Below are positions 27,307-36,679 of a stretch of DNA of 64,000 bases, in pieces. The notes below the pieces were generated by a model. It was not told where the DNA came from. It was given only the letters and a program-made list of their open reading frames with translations, and searched no databases. Position 1 is the first letter of the stretch, and the number at the start of each line of letters is the position of its first letter. The DNA is from Idiomarina aquatica (GTDB taxonomy: Bacteria; Pseudomonadota; Gammaproteobacteria; Enterobacterales; Alteromonadaceae), in assembly GCF_004362895.1 (NCBI RefSeq), contig NZ_SNXI01000012.1:1-64000 (forward strand), written 5' to 3'. The position numbers were made by a program, and so were the translations under genes.

Positions 27307-28449
27307 TTACCAGCCAATTATACGTTGCCATTGCTCATGGCTGTTGTCGCTTTTAAGTATGTGGTAAACGGGGTGCATGGCGGCCGTGGCACAGGCATGG
27401 TTAGGCAAAATGCGTAGCTGTGTACCTATGGCAAAATCATCGACGGCAAAGTCACCGGCGGCATAGTCTTGTGGCAGTTCAATAACGCCGTGTTCCTGTG
27501 AAGTACCGGTCAGCGTTAAACCGTTAATAACAGTCCCGTCCAGCCGACAGACTTGTCCGTAGTTGTAGTCGACAGCTTGATTTGCTGTGCCGCGGTCACG
27601 GGACACAGCCATCCAGCCGCTGTCGGTAAGCAACCAGTGTTTTTCTTTATTGTACCCAATAACGGTGGTCACCACCGACATCGCAATATCATCCATTGTG
27701 CATACGCCGATATTTTTCATCACCAGGTCGAAGGTGGTGAAAACACCTGCCCGCACTTCACTGATGTCATTAAAGTCGGTACCGAAATGCGCAGTAGGTG
27801 TGGAGCCGACACTGGTGATAGGGCAATCTATGCCGGCTTCTGCCAAACGCTGTCTGGCTTGTCGGATGGCGTCGCACTCTTGTTGTGCAAACGTCTGCAA
27901 AGCAGCAGGCGTGCTACAACCATAAGACCCGCCTGCATGGGTCATTAAACCGCTAAAATGGCTGCCTAGTTGTGCAGCAATAGTTACAAGCTGTGATGCA
28001 TCAGGCTTTATGCCGCCACGATGATCGTCGCTGTCGATTTCGATTAGCACAGAAAAGTCCTGCTGATGTAGCTCGGCGAAATTCACCACTGCGGTAGCCT
28101 GTTCGGGGGTATCTAACAGAATATGTAAACTGATGCCCTGCTGGCGTAATTGAGCTACCCGGGCAAGCTTTGCAGGAGCGATACCCACGGCGTAAAGTAA
28201 GTCGGTATAACCGGCGTTAGCATAGGCTTCTGCCTCGGCTAATGTGGAAACGGTTGCCGGCGCATTTTTTCCGGGCAACAGGTAATCCGCTGCTTCGAGC
28301 GTACGCAAAGTTTTTAAATGCGGCCGCAACTGACTTCCTTGTGCTTTTATGTGAGATTGTAGCCGGTCGATATTGCGTTTTAGTTTTGCCTCGTCAATTA
28401 ACAAATAGGGGGTATCGAGTTGGGCCGGCCAGGCGGGTATCTGCGTCAT
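27307..28449 (-). CDS. D-threonine aldolase / D-hydroxyaspartate dehydratase-like PLP enzyme
   Basis: Fold-type III (alanine racemase-like) PLP enzyme of the low-specificity D-threonine aldolase / D-serine dehydratase group, 380 aa. The PLP lysine is in RPHLKTLRTLEAA (about residue 45). The C-terminal D-ser-dehydrat domain ends with the metal-binding His/Cys in PNHACATAAMHPVY. Possible reactions are D-threonine cleavage, D-serine dehydration, or D-threo-3-hydroxyaspartate dehydration. Sequence reading alone does not choose between them. It follows the L-dehydratase gene by 10 bp, which favours a hydroxy-amino-acid route. Confidence 0.82.
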   Translation of the reverse strand: MTQIPAWPAQLDTPYLLIDEAKLKRNIDRLQSHIKAQGSQLRPHLKTLRTLEAADYLLPGKNAPATVSTLAEAEAYANAGYTDLLYAVGIAPAKLARVAQLRQQGISLHILLDTPEQATAVVNFAELHQQDFSVLIEIDSDDHRGGIKPDASQLVTIAAQLGSHFSGLMTHAGGSYGCSTPAALQTFAQQECDAIRQARQRLAEAGIDCPITSVGSTPTAHFGTDFNDISEVRAGVFTTFDLVMKNIGVCTMDDIAMSVVTTVIGYNKEKHWLLTDSGWMAVSRDRGTANQAVDYNYGQVCRLDGTVINGLTLTGTSQEHGVIELPQDYAAGDFAVDDFAIGTQLRILPNHACATAAMHPVYHILKSDNSHEQWQRIIGW

Positions 28450-28459
28450 TGAGGTTCCT

Positions 28460-29425
28460 TCAGGATTGGAGTAGTTCTGCGTAGCGCGTTAGATCGACAT
28501 TACCACCACTGATAATGATGCCGACGCGCTTGCCCGCCAATTCAGGTTTTATTTTTTCGGCAGCAGCCAGGCTTAAACAGCCGGTTGGTTCAACCACCAG
28601 TTTCATCCGTTCGGCATAAAAGCGCATCGCGTCAACCAACTCGTTATCCGTTGCCGTTAAAATATCGTCGACATTGTCACGGATAATGGGGAAGGTATAT
28701 TGCCCTAAATATTGAGTCTGAGCGCCATCAGCGATAGTTTTTGGCGTATCGATACGAACAATTTCGCCGCGTCGGAACGATTGTTGTCCGTCATTACCGG
28801 CTTCGGGTTCGACGCCGTATACCTTGCAAGCCGCGTTATGGTGGCGAGCGGCCAGCGCACAGCCTGACAGCAAACCGCCACCGCCGAGACAAACAAACAA
28901 GGCATCAAGTTGACCTGCCTGCTCAAATAACTCATCGGCCGCGGTGCCCTGACCGGCTAACACATGGGGGTGGTCGTATGGCGGAATGAGTGTATAACCT
29001 TCCTTTTCCGCCAATTGGCGACCAATTTGTTCACGGTCCTCGGTATAGCGATCATAACGGATAACATCCGCGCCATAGCCTTGTGTGGCCTCTACTTTGG
29101 CCTGAGGAGCGTCTTCCGGCATGATGATGGTAGCTTTAATACCTAACTGCTTTGCTGCCAGAGCAATGGCCTGGGCATGGTTACCCGACGAGAAAGCCAG
29201 TACCCCTGCTGCTTTTTGCGCGTCAGAAAATTGCAACAGCGCGTTCATGGCACCGCGAAATTTAAATGCTCCCATGCGCTGGAAGTTTTCGCACTTAAAA
29301 AATAGTTCAGCACCTAAGCTCTCATTGGCGGTTCGCGAGGTCATTACGGGCGTGCGTCGAATATAAGGTTCGATACGCGCTGCAGCAGCTTGAACGTCCT
29401 TATAGGTGGGTAAAGTCAGGCTCAT
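28460..29425 (-). CDS. Threonine/serine dehydratase-like PLP enzyme (possibly L-threo-3-hydroxyaspartate ammonia-lyase)
   Basis: Fold-type II PLP enzyme of 321 aa with no regulatory ACT domain. The PLP lysine is in MGAFKFRGAMNAL (about residue 54) and the phosphate loop is GGGGLLSG (near 178). The C-terminus IISGGNVDLTRY is typical of the serine racemase / threo-3-hydroxyaspartate dehydratase branch, not of biosynthetic IlvA. It is the first gene of a two-gene unit with the D-specific enzyme. Confidence 0.85.
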   Translation of the reverse strand: MSLTLPTYKDVQAAAARIEPYIRRTPVMTSRTANESLGAELFFKCENFQRMGAFKFRGAMNALLQFSDAQKAAGVLAFSSGNHAQAIALAAKQLGIKATIIMPEDAPQAKVEATQGYGADVIRYDRYTEDREQIGRQLAEKEGYTLIPPYDHPHVLAGQGTAADELFEQAGQLDALFVCLGGGGLLSGCALAARHHNAACKVYGVEPEAGNDGQQSFRRGEIVRIDTPKTIADGAQTQYLGQYTFPIIRDNVDDILTATDNELVDAMRFYAERMKLVVEPTGCLSLAAAEKIKPELAGKRVGIIISGGNVDLTRYAELLQS

Positions 29426-29484
29426 TGAAATCTCTGATAAGGTTTTACTAACAATGTGCCCATACTAACAGCTGAACCTTGGTT

Positions 29485-29718
29485 TTAGCCACAATCAGCA
29501 AGGCCAAACCAACACCAGAGGAAAGCAATGCCGCCATTGCGGGCTGCTTCCTTGTCGATGTCAGAGCTCCGCTGATGATCTCTCTGATCATTCTGCTGCT
29601 GATTCTCAAGCGTTCGTTTGCCAGCTGTGGTGGCACTGTCACCAAAGGAGTTAGACGAGCAGGCGGTTAAGGTTATGGCGAAAAATACAGCGCTGGTTAA
29701 TTTAATACAGTTGCGCAT
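29485..29718 (-). CDS. Small lipoprotein of unknown function
   Basis: A 77-aa product with a signal peptide and lipobox (FAITLTAC followed by SSN), so Cys20 would be lipidated. The mature part is short, rich in Q, N, D and R, and ends with a W/C-containing tail. No family was recognised. AAGGAAG lies about seven bases before the ATG. It stands alone between the PLP pair and a degraded gene. Confidence 0.6.
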   Translation of the reverse strand: MRNCIKLTSAVFFAITLTACSSNSFGDSATTAGKRTLENQQQNDQRDHQRSSDIDKEAARNGGIAFLWCWFGLADCG

Positions 29719-29798
29719 ACAAAGACTTCCTTGTTGTTAAGTTATTGCAGAGTAATAAACTGTAGAGAGACATAAAAGATAAAGGTTCAATTCATCAC

Positions 29799-29915
29799 AT
29801 GAATAATTGGTTATTGCCTATTATCGGACCACTGCTGTTATATCAGGGGCGCCGCGTGCGCAGCCAAACGCTGCGGCTACCTGCACCTTTGGGCGCGCGT
29901 AGCAGGGATAGGTGA
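29799..29915 (+). pseudogene. Remnant of a GDSL/SGNH hydrolase gene
   Basis: A 38-codon frame from the ATG at 29799 reads as the N-terminus typical of GDSL-type esterases: a hydrophobic LLPIIGPLLLYQGRRVR followed by QTLRLPAP. It stops at a TGA where the catalytic GDS block would be expected soon after. The rest of the gene is absent, since dsbA begins about 75 bp on. The GC-rich sequence at 29848-29880 also has some palindromic character, so an alternative repeat origin is possible. Confidence 0.45.
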
Positions 29916-29991
29916 AATAGTGCTAATCCGGCGCACCGTAGCGTTTATTTTGTAGAAAAAATAGCAGTGAACAAGCGCTAAAACCGCGGTT

Positions 29992-30612
29992 TTATTTTTT
30001 GAGTAGCATGTTGATCGCCGCAACGAGATCGTCGGATAGATTATTACTGTTTCTGAATCCATTAATATTGATTTTGTATTTGCCGTTGACGATCAATGTG
30101 GGAGTACCACGCACGTTGCGGTCGCGCGCTTCTTTATCCATTTGACGTGCGCGAGCTTTAATACTGAAACTGTTCAAACCAGTTTCCGCATCTTCCGCGT
30201 TAATACCTGCTTTTTCCAGCGCAGTGATAAGATGCTCTGTTGTTTCAATCGTGTTGCGATCTGAAAAGTTGGTTTTGAAGACAATGTTATTGAATTGCTT
30301 AGCCAGGTTTTTAAAGCGCGCCAACGCGTAAGCTTGAGTCATTTTCTCGCCCATGTTGGCTTGTGGACTCAACCCCGACATATGTGATTTACGGAAACTT
30401 TTTGGGAACGCTGATTTTAAATCGTTAGCGATGGGCTCAAAACGAAAGCAGGCCATGCAATACAGAGAGAAGTACTCGACGATTTCGGGTTGTGTCGTTT
30501 TGGGGGTATCGAGTACCTCATAATGTGTCCCTTCGACAAATTCTTGTGGATTGGCAAATGCGTTGATACTTACTAAACACAGCAACGAAACAAACAAGGT
30601 TAAAGCTCTCAT
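29992..30612 (-). CDS. DsbA-family thiol:disulfide interchange protein
   Basis: Periplasmic oxidoreductase-like protein of 206 aa with signal peptide (cleavage about after NAFA) and DsbA fold. The active-site tetrapeptide is CMAC (in LYCMACFRFEP, about residue 52) instead of the CPHC of E. coli DsbA. The cis-proline loop RGTPTLIVNGKYKIN near 162 is intact. The changed dipeptide would alter redox potential, so it may be a specialised or second DsbA. Confidence 0.85.
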   Translation of the reverse strand: MRALTLFVSLLCLVSINAFANPQEFVEGTHYEVLDTPKTTQPEIVEYFSLYCMACFRFEPIANDLKSAFPKSFRKSHMSGLSPQANMGEKMTQAYALARFKNLAKQFNNIVFKTNFSDRNTIETTEHLITALEKAGINAEDAETGLNSFSIKARARQMDKEARDRNVRGTPTLIVNGKYKININGFRNSNNLSDDLVAAINMLLKK

Positions 30613-30766
30613 AAAAATCCTTTTCGAGAAATTGTTGGTGTTTCATATCATGCCTGTTGGCGCACTATTGTCTAGTCAAAGTCACAAATGTTTACAATTG
30701 TCGGCAGTAATTTTTTTGCAGTTGTACTAGCCTGAAAGATGGATTTTACTGACAGGGAAAATCAGT

Positions 30767-31243
30767 ATGTATGTTTTCAACATCGACGCGCTAAAACAGC
30801 AATTGCGCGAACAGCAGTTTAATCAGGCCCATGCGCTCTTTTATTTATTGGGTTTGACGCTATTGTGGTACTTACCCATCGGTTGGATCGGCAATGGCGA
30901 TAACGGTTGGGATTACGCTTCGTTTTGGGCGTCGTTGGCCATTATTATTGGCGGTACCGTTATAGCGTATCGGGCTAACGGCGGGGCGCAGGGCACGCAG
31001 TTTCTGGAACGTTTTTTAGCACTGTCGTGGGTCGTTTTTTGGCGGGTGATACCGGTGTTTTTTATCCTGGGGTTGGTCGTTGTTATTTTGCGAACCATTG
31101 CTTACGGTGAGGGTCATTACCAGTTAACCGTATTTGGTTTTGTATTCTCAGTGGTTGCTGAAGTGTTTTATTACCAGCGAATTTATTCACATATGAAGCA
31201 CCTTAATTCGCAACAATCGCACGGGTATTACGCTCATGCTTAA
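30767..31243 (+). CDS. Hypothetical four-helix membrane protein
   Basis: A 158-aa protein not recognised as a named family. It has four hydrophobic segments (about 23-43, 53-68, 83-108, 120-135), a charged N-terminus (NIDALKQQLREQQ) and a His-rich C-terminus ending GYYAHA. Its stop overlaps the start of the next small membrane protein, so the two are probably translationally coupled. Confidence 0.7.
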   Translation: MYVFNIDALKQQLREQQFNQAHALFYLLGLTLLWYLPIGWIGNGDNGWDYASFWASLAIIIGGTVIAYRANGGAQGTQFLERFLALSWVVFWRVIPVFFILGLVVVILRTIAYGEGHYQLTVFGFVFSVVAEVFYYQRIYSHMKHLNSQQSHGYYAHA

Positions 31244-31394
31244 ACGTTGGCTGCCCCTGGCATTGTGTCTACTCGCTGCTGGCGGTTTTTATTTTGCAGG
31301 CATGGCGAGTGGCGCGCTCGGGTTTGTAATTACCGGGGCTGTGTTTGAACTCGCTTTCTGGTTTGGTTTGTTCAAAAAATCTCGGCAAACCTAA
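31236..31394 (+). CDS. Small membrane protein of unknown function
   Basis: A 52-aa frame starting at an ATG inside the end of the preceding gene (ATGCTTAA overlap). It encodes two hydrophobic helices (about 5-23 and 26-45) joined by a glycine-containing turn and flanked by positive residues (MLKRW at the start, KKSRQT at the end). The length, topology and coupling support a real gene, but no homologue is known to me. Confidence 0.55.
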   Translation: MLKRWLPLALCLLAAGGFYFAGMASGALGFVITGAVFELAFWFGLFKKSRQT

Positions 31395-31473
31395 AGCGTC
31401 GACGCCTCGTTTGTTGCTTAAATGTTGATTTTGCCTTAACATTCATTCAAGCGACAATGAGGTGACTGACGCC

Positions 31474-32820
31474 ATGACTAAACGCACGAAATTACTGATT
31501 ATCATAGCATCGTGCGCTTATGCTATTGCCTGGTATCTGGTCACGCAATACGCTGCCCAGGCATATGTTAATTCGCGTTTTGATGCCCAAAAGGAACAAG
31601 CCCGCCAACAGGTGTCACTGGCCAAATCAACTTTCGAAGCGATCATATTTAAAGATATTTATCTGGCTGACAGTCTCGCTACCGTGGTTAATATCGAACC
31701 ACAGTTCGCCATTGATAACTGGGAGTCGAGCTCGGCTAAACTCATGGCGCAGTCTACACACGTTCGCAATGTAGCCATGGCGCCTGACGATACGATTCAA
31801 TTTATCTACCCGTTAGCGGGTAATGAGAGGGCCATGGGCTTCGAGTATCAAAGTCGGCCGGAACAATTTGCCTCGGTAATGACCGCTAAACGTACCGGTA
31901 ATCTGGTGATTGACGGGCCACGCCAACTCGTTCAGGGTGGCGTCGGTCTTATCGCACGTTTCCCTATATTTAGTGATTATCCGATATCCATGGATTACTG
32001 GGGCATCGTAAGTGTGGTCATCGATTACGATAAAGTCATGGCGGAGGCGGGGTTTAATTCGCTACAGCGAGTTGATGTGGCGATTCAGAACGACAATGCC
32101 ACCGATAATACCCAGGGCGTATTTTTTGGCAGTGCGGCTATTTTTGAACAGCCTGACTTTAGCTTACCCATTACCCTGCCTACCGGACACTGGCAACTAG
32201 CAGCCCAGTATCGAATATCACTGGACGCTGCAGAACAGCAAGTGCTTGCGGTGCTATGGTTAGCCAGTTTAATTGTGGCATCACTGGCGTACCTGGCGGT
32301 ATTTATGCTGATTCGTTCTTTTCGTATTGCGCACCAAAATGCGTTACATGATGAATTGACGCACCTGCCTAACCGACGGTTTTTAATCAATTATATTGAC
32401 GGCTTGCTCACTCGTTGGGGGCAACCACCACGTTTTGCCGTGGTTAACGTGGATTTAAACCGCTTTAAAAAAGTTAATGACGACTTAGGTCATGACGCCG
32501 GTGACGAACTGCTGAAACATATTGCCAACCATATGTTGTCGCGTGTTCGCGCAACTGATTTTGTAGCTCGCATTGGCGGTGATGAATTCATTATTGTGCT
32601 GGGTCGTGTTCGCGACGAAGCGGCAATTAAACGTTTTGTCGAAAAGCTCAAAATTGATATCGAACGGACACCCCTTGAATACCAGGGCGAGTTAATTTAT
32701 CCGTCGTTGAGCATTGGCTACTCGATCGCCGATGGTGATAAGACGCGGGAGACGCTGCTATCCGAAGCAGACCGTGATATGTATGCAATGAAATTAGCGC
32801 AACGAACGGAATTATCATAG
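31474..32820 (+). CDS. Diguanylate cyclase with CHASE sensor domain
   Basis: Membrane-bound cyclic-di-GMP synthase, 448 aa. The N-terminal helix is at about 6-25 and a periplasmic CHASE-type domain at about 55-190 contains RNVAMAPD, YPLAGNERAMGF and LVQGGVGLIARFP. A second helix lies near 255-280, followed by a GGDEF domain. The active site ARIGGDEF (near 370) is intact, and RATD five residues before it fits the inhibitory I-site RxxD. An upstream GTG at 31462 overlaps the ribosome site, so the ATG at 31474 is preferred. Confidence 0.87.
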   Translation: MTKRTKLLIIIASCAYAIAWYLVTQYAAQAYVNSRFDAQKEQARQQVSLAKSTFEAIIFKDIYLADSLATVVNIEPQFAIDNWESSSAKLMAQSTHVRNVAMAPDDTIQFIYPLAGNERAMGFEYQSRPEQFASVMTAKRTGNLVIDGPRQLVQGGVGLIARFPIFSDYPISMDYWGIVSVVIDYDKVMAEAGFNSLQRVDVAIQNDNATDNTQGVFFGSAAIFEQPDFSLPITLPTGHWQLAAQYRISLDAAEQQVLAVLWLASLIVASLAYLAVFMLIRSFRIAHQNALHDELTHLPNRRFLINYIDGLLTRWGQPPRFAVVNVDLNRFKKVNDDLGHDAGDELLKHIANHMLSRVRATDFVARIGGDEFIIVLGRVRDEAAIKRFVEKLKIDIERTPLEYQGELIYPSLSIGYSIADGDKTRETLLSEADRDMYAMKLAQRTELS

Positions 32821-32829
32821 TATTGCGCC

Positions 32830-33462
32830 ATGCAGTGTACCCTTTGTTCCGAGCATTCCGAGCTTTATTGCGCAGATCGCAAACGCAGCTATTATCGCTG
32901 TCTGACTTGCGATTTGGTGTTTGCTGATCCTGATTCGCTAATTGCCGAAGCGGACGAAAAAGCCATTTACGATTTTCACGAAAATGACCCGTATGATGAG
33001 CGTTATCGTCAATTTTTATCGCAACTTTCTGAACCCTTGTTAACAAAGCTTAAAAAAGGCATGCGCGGCTTAGACTTTGGCTGTGGTCCCGGGCCAACAT
33101 TAAATCTGATGCTGGAGGAGCAGGGCATGCAGGTGGAGCTGTATGACTTGTATTATTATCCCGATAAGGCAAAACTACAGCAGCGTTACGACTTTGTTAC
33201 CGCGAGCGAAGTCGTCGAGCACTTTGCTCACCCTGCGCGCAGTTGGCAACAGCTATTTAGCCTGATAAAGCCAGCGAGCTGGTTAGCTGTAATGACATCC
33301 CTTAACGAGCTTAAAACGACGGCCTCGTTTAAAAACTGGAATTATAAAAACGATCCAACTCATGTCAGTTTTTATTCCCGGCAAACAATAAATTGGCTGG
33401 CGGAACGCTATCAAGCCGATTACGAAATCGTTAATGGAAGAGTGATACTATTTCGTTGTTAG
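32830..33462 (+). CDS. Class I SAM-dependent methyltransferase with zinc-ribbon N-terminus
   Basis: A 210-aa protein with an N-terminal pair of CxxC motifs (CTLCSEHSELYC, then YRCLTCDLVFADP) that look like a zinc ribbon. A Methyltransf_23-type domain follows, with the SAM motif LDFGCGPGPTLNLMLEE (about 75) and TASEVVEHFAHP (about 125). The substrate is unknown. It starts 9 bp after the diguanylate cyclase gene and its end overlaps the convergent patatin gene by 15 bp. Confidence 0.82.
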   Translation: MQCTLCSEHSELYCADRKRSYYRCLTCDLVFADPDSLIAEADEKAIYDFHENDPYDERYRQFLSQLSEPLLTKLKKGMRGLDFGCGPGPTLNLMLEEQGMQVELYDLYYYPDKAKLQQRYDFVTASEVVEHFAHPARSWQQLFSLIKPASWLAVMTSLNELKTTASFKNWNYKNDPTHVSFYSRQTINWLAERYQADYEIVNGRVILFRC

Positions 33463-34302
33463 GGTTTGAGCTCCTGCATCGGCAGCAGTGCGGCGTCCGA
33501 TAGTTAAACCCTGCTGATAGCCTGCCTCTAGCCGTTCCAGATCACGAGTAAAACGACCCACGTTAAAATCTTCAGGAGGTGCGATGACACGCAACTGACA
33601 GTCCTCGGGCGGGTTGCGAATAAACTCAAGGGCATCGTTATAGGCCTGATTGCGTTTAATAATCGCTTCTTGTAACTGTGGATAGTCTTTAAATAATGTG
33701 CGCACAAGAACGCTATTGTTGCTTACCTTTTTCTTGTATCCCAACGGGCGCGATAACACCACAGTAATATGTCGCGCACCCATTTGGTAGGCCTTAATAA
33801 CCGGAATGGAATCACCAATGCCGCCATCCGCCATCGGTTCGTCGCCAACCAGCGGAAAGTCCCGGTACGCCAGCGGAATGGCACAAGATGCCGGAAACAC
33901 TTCATGCATGTTATCGCGGGTCATGCGGATGTAGTGAGGCTTACCGGTTAAAATACTGGTGGTGACAACGTAAAAAGGCACCTGATGGTGTTCGTAGTAA
34001 TCGAGATCCAGCCAGACGTCATCAAACGATTGCCGCCATAACCAGTCTACGTCACAAAAATGGCCGCCCCGCAGCCAACGCACCATATCGATAAAACGAT
34101 CGCTGGTGGCAAATTCAGTAATGATTTTATGGCTACGACCACTTTGCCCACACAGGTAGCCAATGCCATTGGTTGATCCCGCAGATACGCCAATGACGAA
34201 ATCAAACGGGTTATAATGCTGCTCGATAAAGCCGTCGAGCACACCCGCGGTAAAAATACCGCGCATGGCGCCGCCTTCTAAAATCAGTGCTGTTTGCGCC
34301 AT
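33448..34302 (-). CDS. Patatin-like phospholipase
   Basis: A 284-aa Ser/Asp-dyad lipid acyl hydrolase resembling E. coli YjjU. It has the oxyanion loop GGAMRGIFTAGVLDG at residues 10-24, the nucleophile motif GVSAGSTNG near 39-47 and the catalytic DGGIGDSIPV near 157. It is the last gene of a leftward unit after sulP and usp. Its role there is not evident from sequence. Confidence 0.87.
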   Translation of the reverse strand: MAQTALILEGGAMRGIFTAGVLDGFIEQHYNPFDFVIGVSAGSTNGIGYLCGQSGRSHKIITEFATSDRFIDMVRWLRGGHFCDVDWLWRQSFDDVWLDLDYYEHHQVPFYVVTTSILTGKPHYIRMTRDNMHEVFPASCAIPLAYRDFPLVGDEPMADGGIGDSIPVIKAYQMGARHITVVLSRPLGYKKKVSNNSVLVRTLFKDYPQLQEAIIKRNQAYNDALEFIRNPPEDCQLRVIAPPEDFNVGRFTRDLERLEAGYQQGLTIGRRTAADAGAQTLTTK

Positions 34303-34312
34303 GCGTTACTCC

Positions 34313-35164
34313 TTACCGTAAGATGAGTAGCGGGGTTTTGCTTGCTTCGATCATAGCGGTTGTGGTGCTACCCACTAAAAACTGACGAATTTTTGAATGG
34401 CCGTAAGCACCCATCACCATCATGCCAATATCGTTGTTATCCTGATACTGATGCAAAGCCGGTTCGACGTCGCCTGCTACAATGGCGGTTTCAACTTGAT
34501 GACCCCCTTGTTGTAGCGCATCGCGTGCCCACTCTAACGTCGCTTTATTGGTGTCCGACTCAGCTCCCACCATCACCACGTGTACCGGTAACCCGCTGAA
34601 TAAAGGACTTTTTGCCAGCAGTTCGATGCCTTTTTTAGTGGACGCGCTGCCGTCATAGGCCAACATGACAGACTGGGGCTCAGCAAAAGTATCAGGTGTC
34701 AGCAGAATGGGTTTGTGCACACGGCGCAATACGGTTTCAAGCTGACTACCGATATGCGAACCATCGCCATGATCCTCACCGTGAGTGCCCATTACCAGTA
34801 AGCGTGTTTCGTGCTCTAACGCCAACAGCGACTCAACTAATTCGCCATGGCGCTGGCGCATCGCAACGTCAGTCACCTGGCTTTTTTCCAGTACTTGACG
34901 CTTGGCCTCGTCAAGTAACTGATGGCCGTGCTCTAACAATAGTTTGCCTTTTTTAGCATCCAGTTCTGCTAGCTCCTCCAGCAATTTTTCCCGGCTGCCA
35001 AGACCAATATTACCGGTCATGTCTTGCCGGGCACTGGCGTGCCCTTCTTCGATAACGTGTAATAACGTCAGCGGCGCGGTTAAGCGTGACGAAGCCCAGG
35101 CTGCCGACTCAACGACCGCTGCCATGGCACTCGAACCATCGATACATGCAATTACGTTACTCAT
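34313..35164 (-). CDS. Tandem-domain universal stress protein
   Basis: A 283-aa protein made of two Usp domains (about 1-140 and 146-283), like E. coli UspE. The second domain keeps the ATP-binding pattern G-x2-G-x9-G-S (GAYGHSKIRQFLVGST), while the first lacks a clean copy. The start has AAGGAG. It is placed between a SulP transporter and a patatin gene with gaps of 24 and 10 bp, which suggests one operon and perhaps regulation of the transporter. Confidence 0.88.
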   Translation of the reverse strand: MSNVIACIDGSSAMAAVVESAAWASSRLTAPLTLLHVIEEGHASARQDMTGNIGLGSREKLLEELAELDAKKGKLLLEHGHQLLDEAKRQVLEKSQVTDVAMRQRHGELVESLLALEHETRLLVMGTHGEDHGDGSHIGSQLETVLRRVHKPILLTPDTFAEPQSVMLAYDGSASTKKGIELLAKSPLFSGLPVHVVMVGAESDTNKATLEWARDALQQGGHQVETAIVAGDVEPALHQYQDNNDIGMMVMGAYGHSKIRQFLVGSTTTAMIEASKTPLLILR

Positions 35165-35188
35165 AGTGTTCTCCTTGTTTCGAGTGCT

Positions 35189-36679
35189 TTAATGACCGCC
35201 GCCAAGAATATCTTCGGCGTTGGCTTTATTATGTACACCAAAGCGATCGACAATGGTGGCACTGGCTTCATTCAAACCAATAACTTCGACTTCTGCACCT
35301 TCGCGGCGGAATTTAACCACCACCCGATCCAGCGCATCAACGGCAGTAATATCCCAGAAGTGTGCATGGGTTAAATCAATCACTACGTTATCAACGGCTT
35401 CCTTTAAGTCAAATGAAGCGATGAATTTTTCTGAAGAGCTAAAGAACACTTGCCCGATAACGTCGTAACGGCGCGTGGTGCCATCGTTATCAATGGTTGA
35501 GCGGACGTGCATGTAATGACCGACTTTGTTGGCAAAAAACAGCGCAGCCAGCAATACTCCTACAGCAACGCCAATAGCCAGATTATGGGTGGCGACCACC
35601 ACAACCACCGTGGTGACCATAACGATGTTGGTAGAGAGCGGATGCTTTTTCAGATCGCGAATCGATCCCCAGCTGAAGGTACCAATGGATACCATAATCA
35701 TCACCGCAACCAGCGCCGCCATCGGAATGATCTTAAGCCATTGGTCCAGCACTAAAATCATAATGAGCAAGAACACGCCGGCGGTCAGCGTTGACAGGCG
35801 ACCACGGCCACCGGATTTAACGTTAATAATGGATTGACCAATCATTGCACAACCGGCCATTCCGCCGAATAATCCTGCGCCAATGTTGGCAATTCCCTGA
35901 CCACGACATTCTTTGTTGCGGTCACTGCTGGTATCAGTCAGGTCGTCAACGATGGTTGCGGTCATCATTGATTCAAGCAAACCAACTACGGTTAAACCAA
36001 TTGAGTAGGGCAAAATAATCCACAGTGTTTCTAAGTTGAGCGGAACATCCGGCCACAAGAATACCGGTAATGTATCCGGCAATTGACCCATATCACCAAC
36101 GGTGCGGATGTCCAGACCCAGTGCAACGGCAACAATGGTTAAGGTAACGATACACACCAGCGGTGAAGGTACGGCTTTGCCGATCACCGGTAGGTATGGG
36201 AAGCCATAAATAATGCCGAGCCCTGCCGCAGTCATGGCATACACATGCCAGGTTACGTTAGTCAGCTCGGGTAGCTGTGCCATAAAAATCAGAATCGCCA
36301 GCGCATTAACAAAGCCGGTAACAACCGAGCGCGAGACAAAACGCATGAGCTCACCCAGCTTAAGGTAGCCGGCGACGATTTGCAGCACACCGGTTAACAA
36401 GGTGGCCGCCAGCAGATACTCCAGCCCGTGTTCCCGGACCAGGGTAACCATTAACAACGCCATGGCGCCTGTTGCAGCGCTAATCATGCCCGGGCGACCA
36501 CCCACAATAGCGATAATTACGGCAATACAAAACGAGGCATACAGACCAACTTTAGGGTCAACGCCGGCGATAATAGAAAACGCGATAGCTTCCGGGATCA
36601 GGGCCAGTGCAACCACAATCCCTGATAGGAGGTCATTTTTGGTGTTAAAGAACCAATGCTCTTTTAAATACTTAAACAT
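35189..36679 (-). CDS. SulP-family anion transporter with STAS domain
   Basis: A 496-aa inner-membrane transporter with ten or more helices followed by a C-terminal STAS domain (about 395-490, including [18 protein letters not shown]). Family members carry sulfate, bicarbonate or other anions. Marine relatives are often bicarbonate or sulfate transporters, but the substrate cannot be read off here. The signature [20 protein letters not shown] is present. It is the first gene of the sulP-usp-patatin unit. Confidence 0.88.
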   Translation of the reverse strand: MFKYLKEHWFFNTKNDLLSGIVVALALIPEAIAFSIIAGVDPKVGLYASFCIAVIIAIVGGRPGMISAATGAMALLMVTLVREHGLEYLLAATLLTGVLQIVAGYLKLGELMRFVSRSVVTGFVNALAILIFMAQLPELTNVTWHVYAMTAAGLGIIYGFPYLPVIGKAVPSPLVCIVTLTIVAVALGLDIRTVGDMGQLPDTLPVFLWPDVPLNLETLWIILPYSIGLTVVGLLESMMTATIVDDLTDTSSDRNKECRGQGIANIGAGLFGGMAGCAMIGQSIINVKSGGRGRLSTLTAGVFLLIMILVLDQWLKIIPMAALVAVMIMVSIGTFSWGSIRDLKKHPLSTNIVMVTTVVVVVATHNLAIGVAVGVLLAALFFANKVGHYMHVRSTIDNDGTTRRYDVIGQVFFSSSEKFIASFDLKEAVDNVVIDLTHAHFWDITAVDALDRVVVKFRREGAEVEVIGLNEASATIVDRFGVHNKANAEDILGGGH

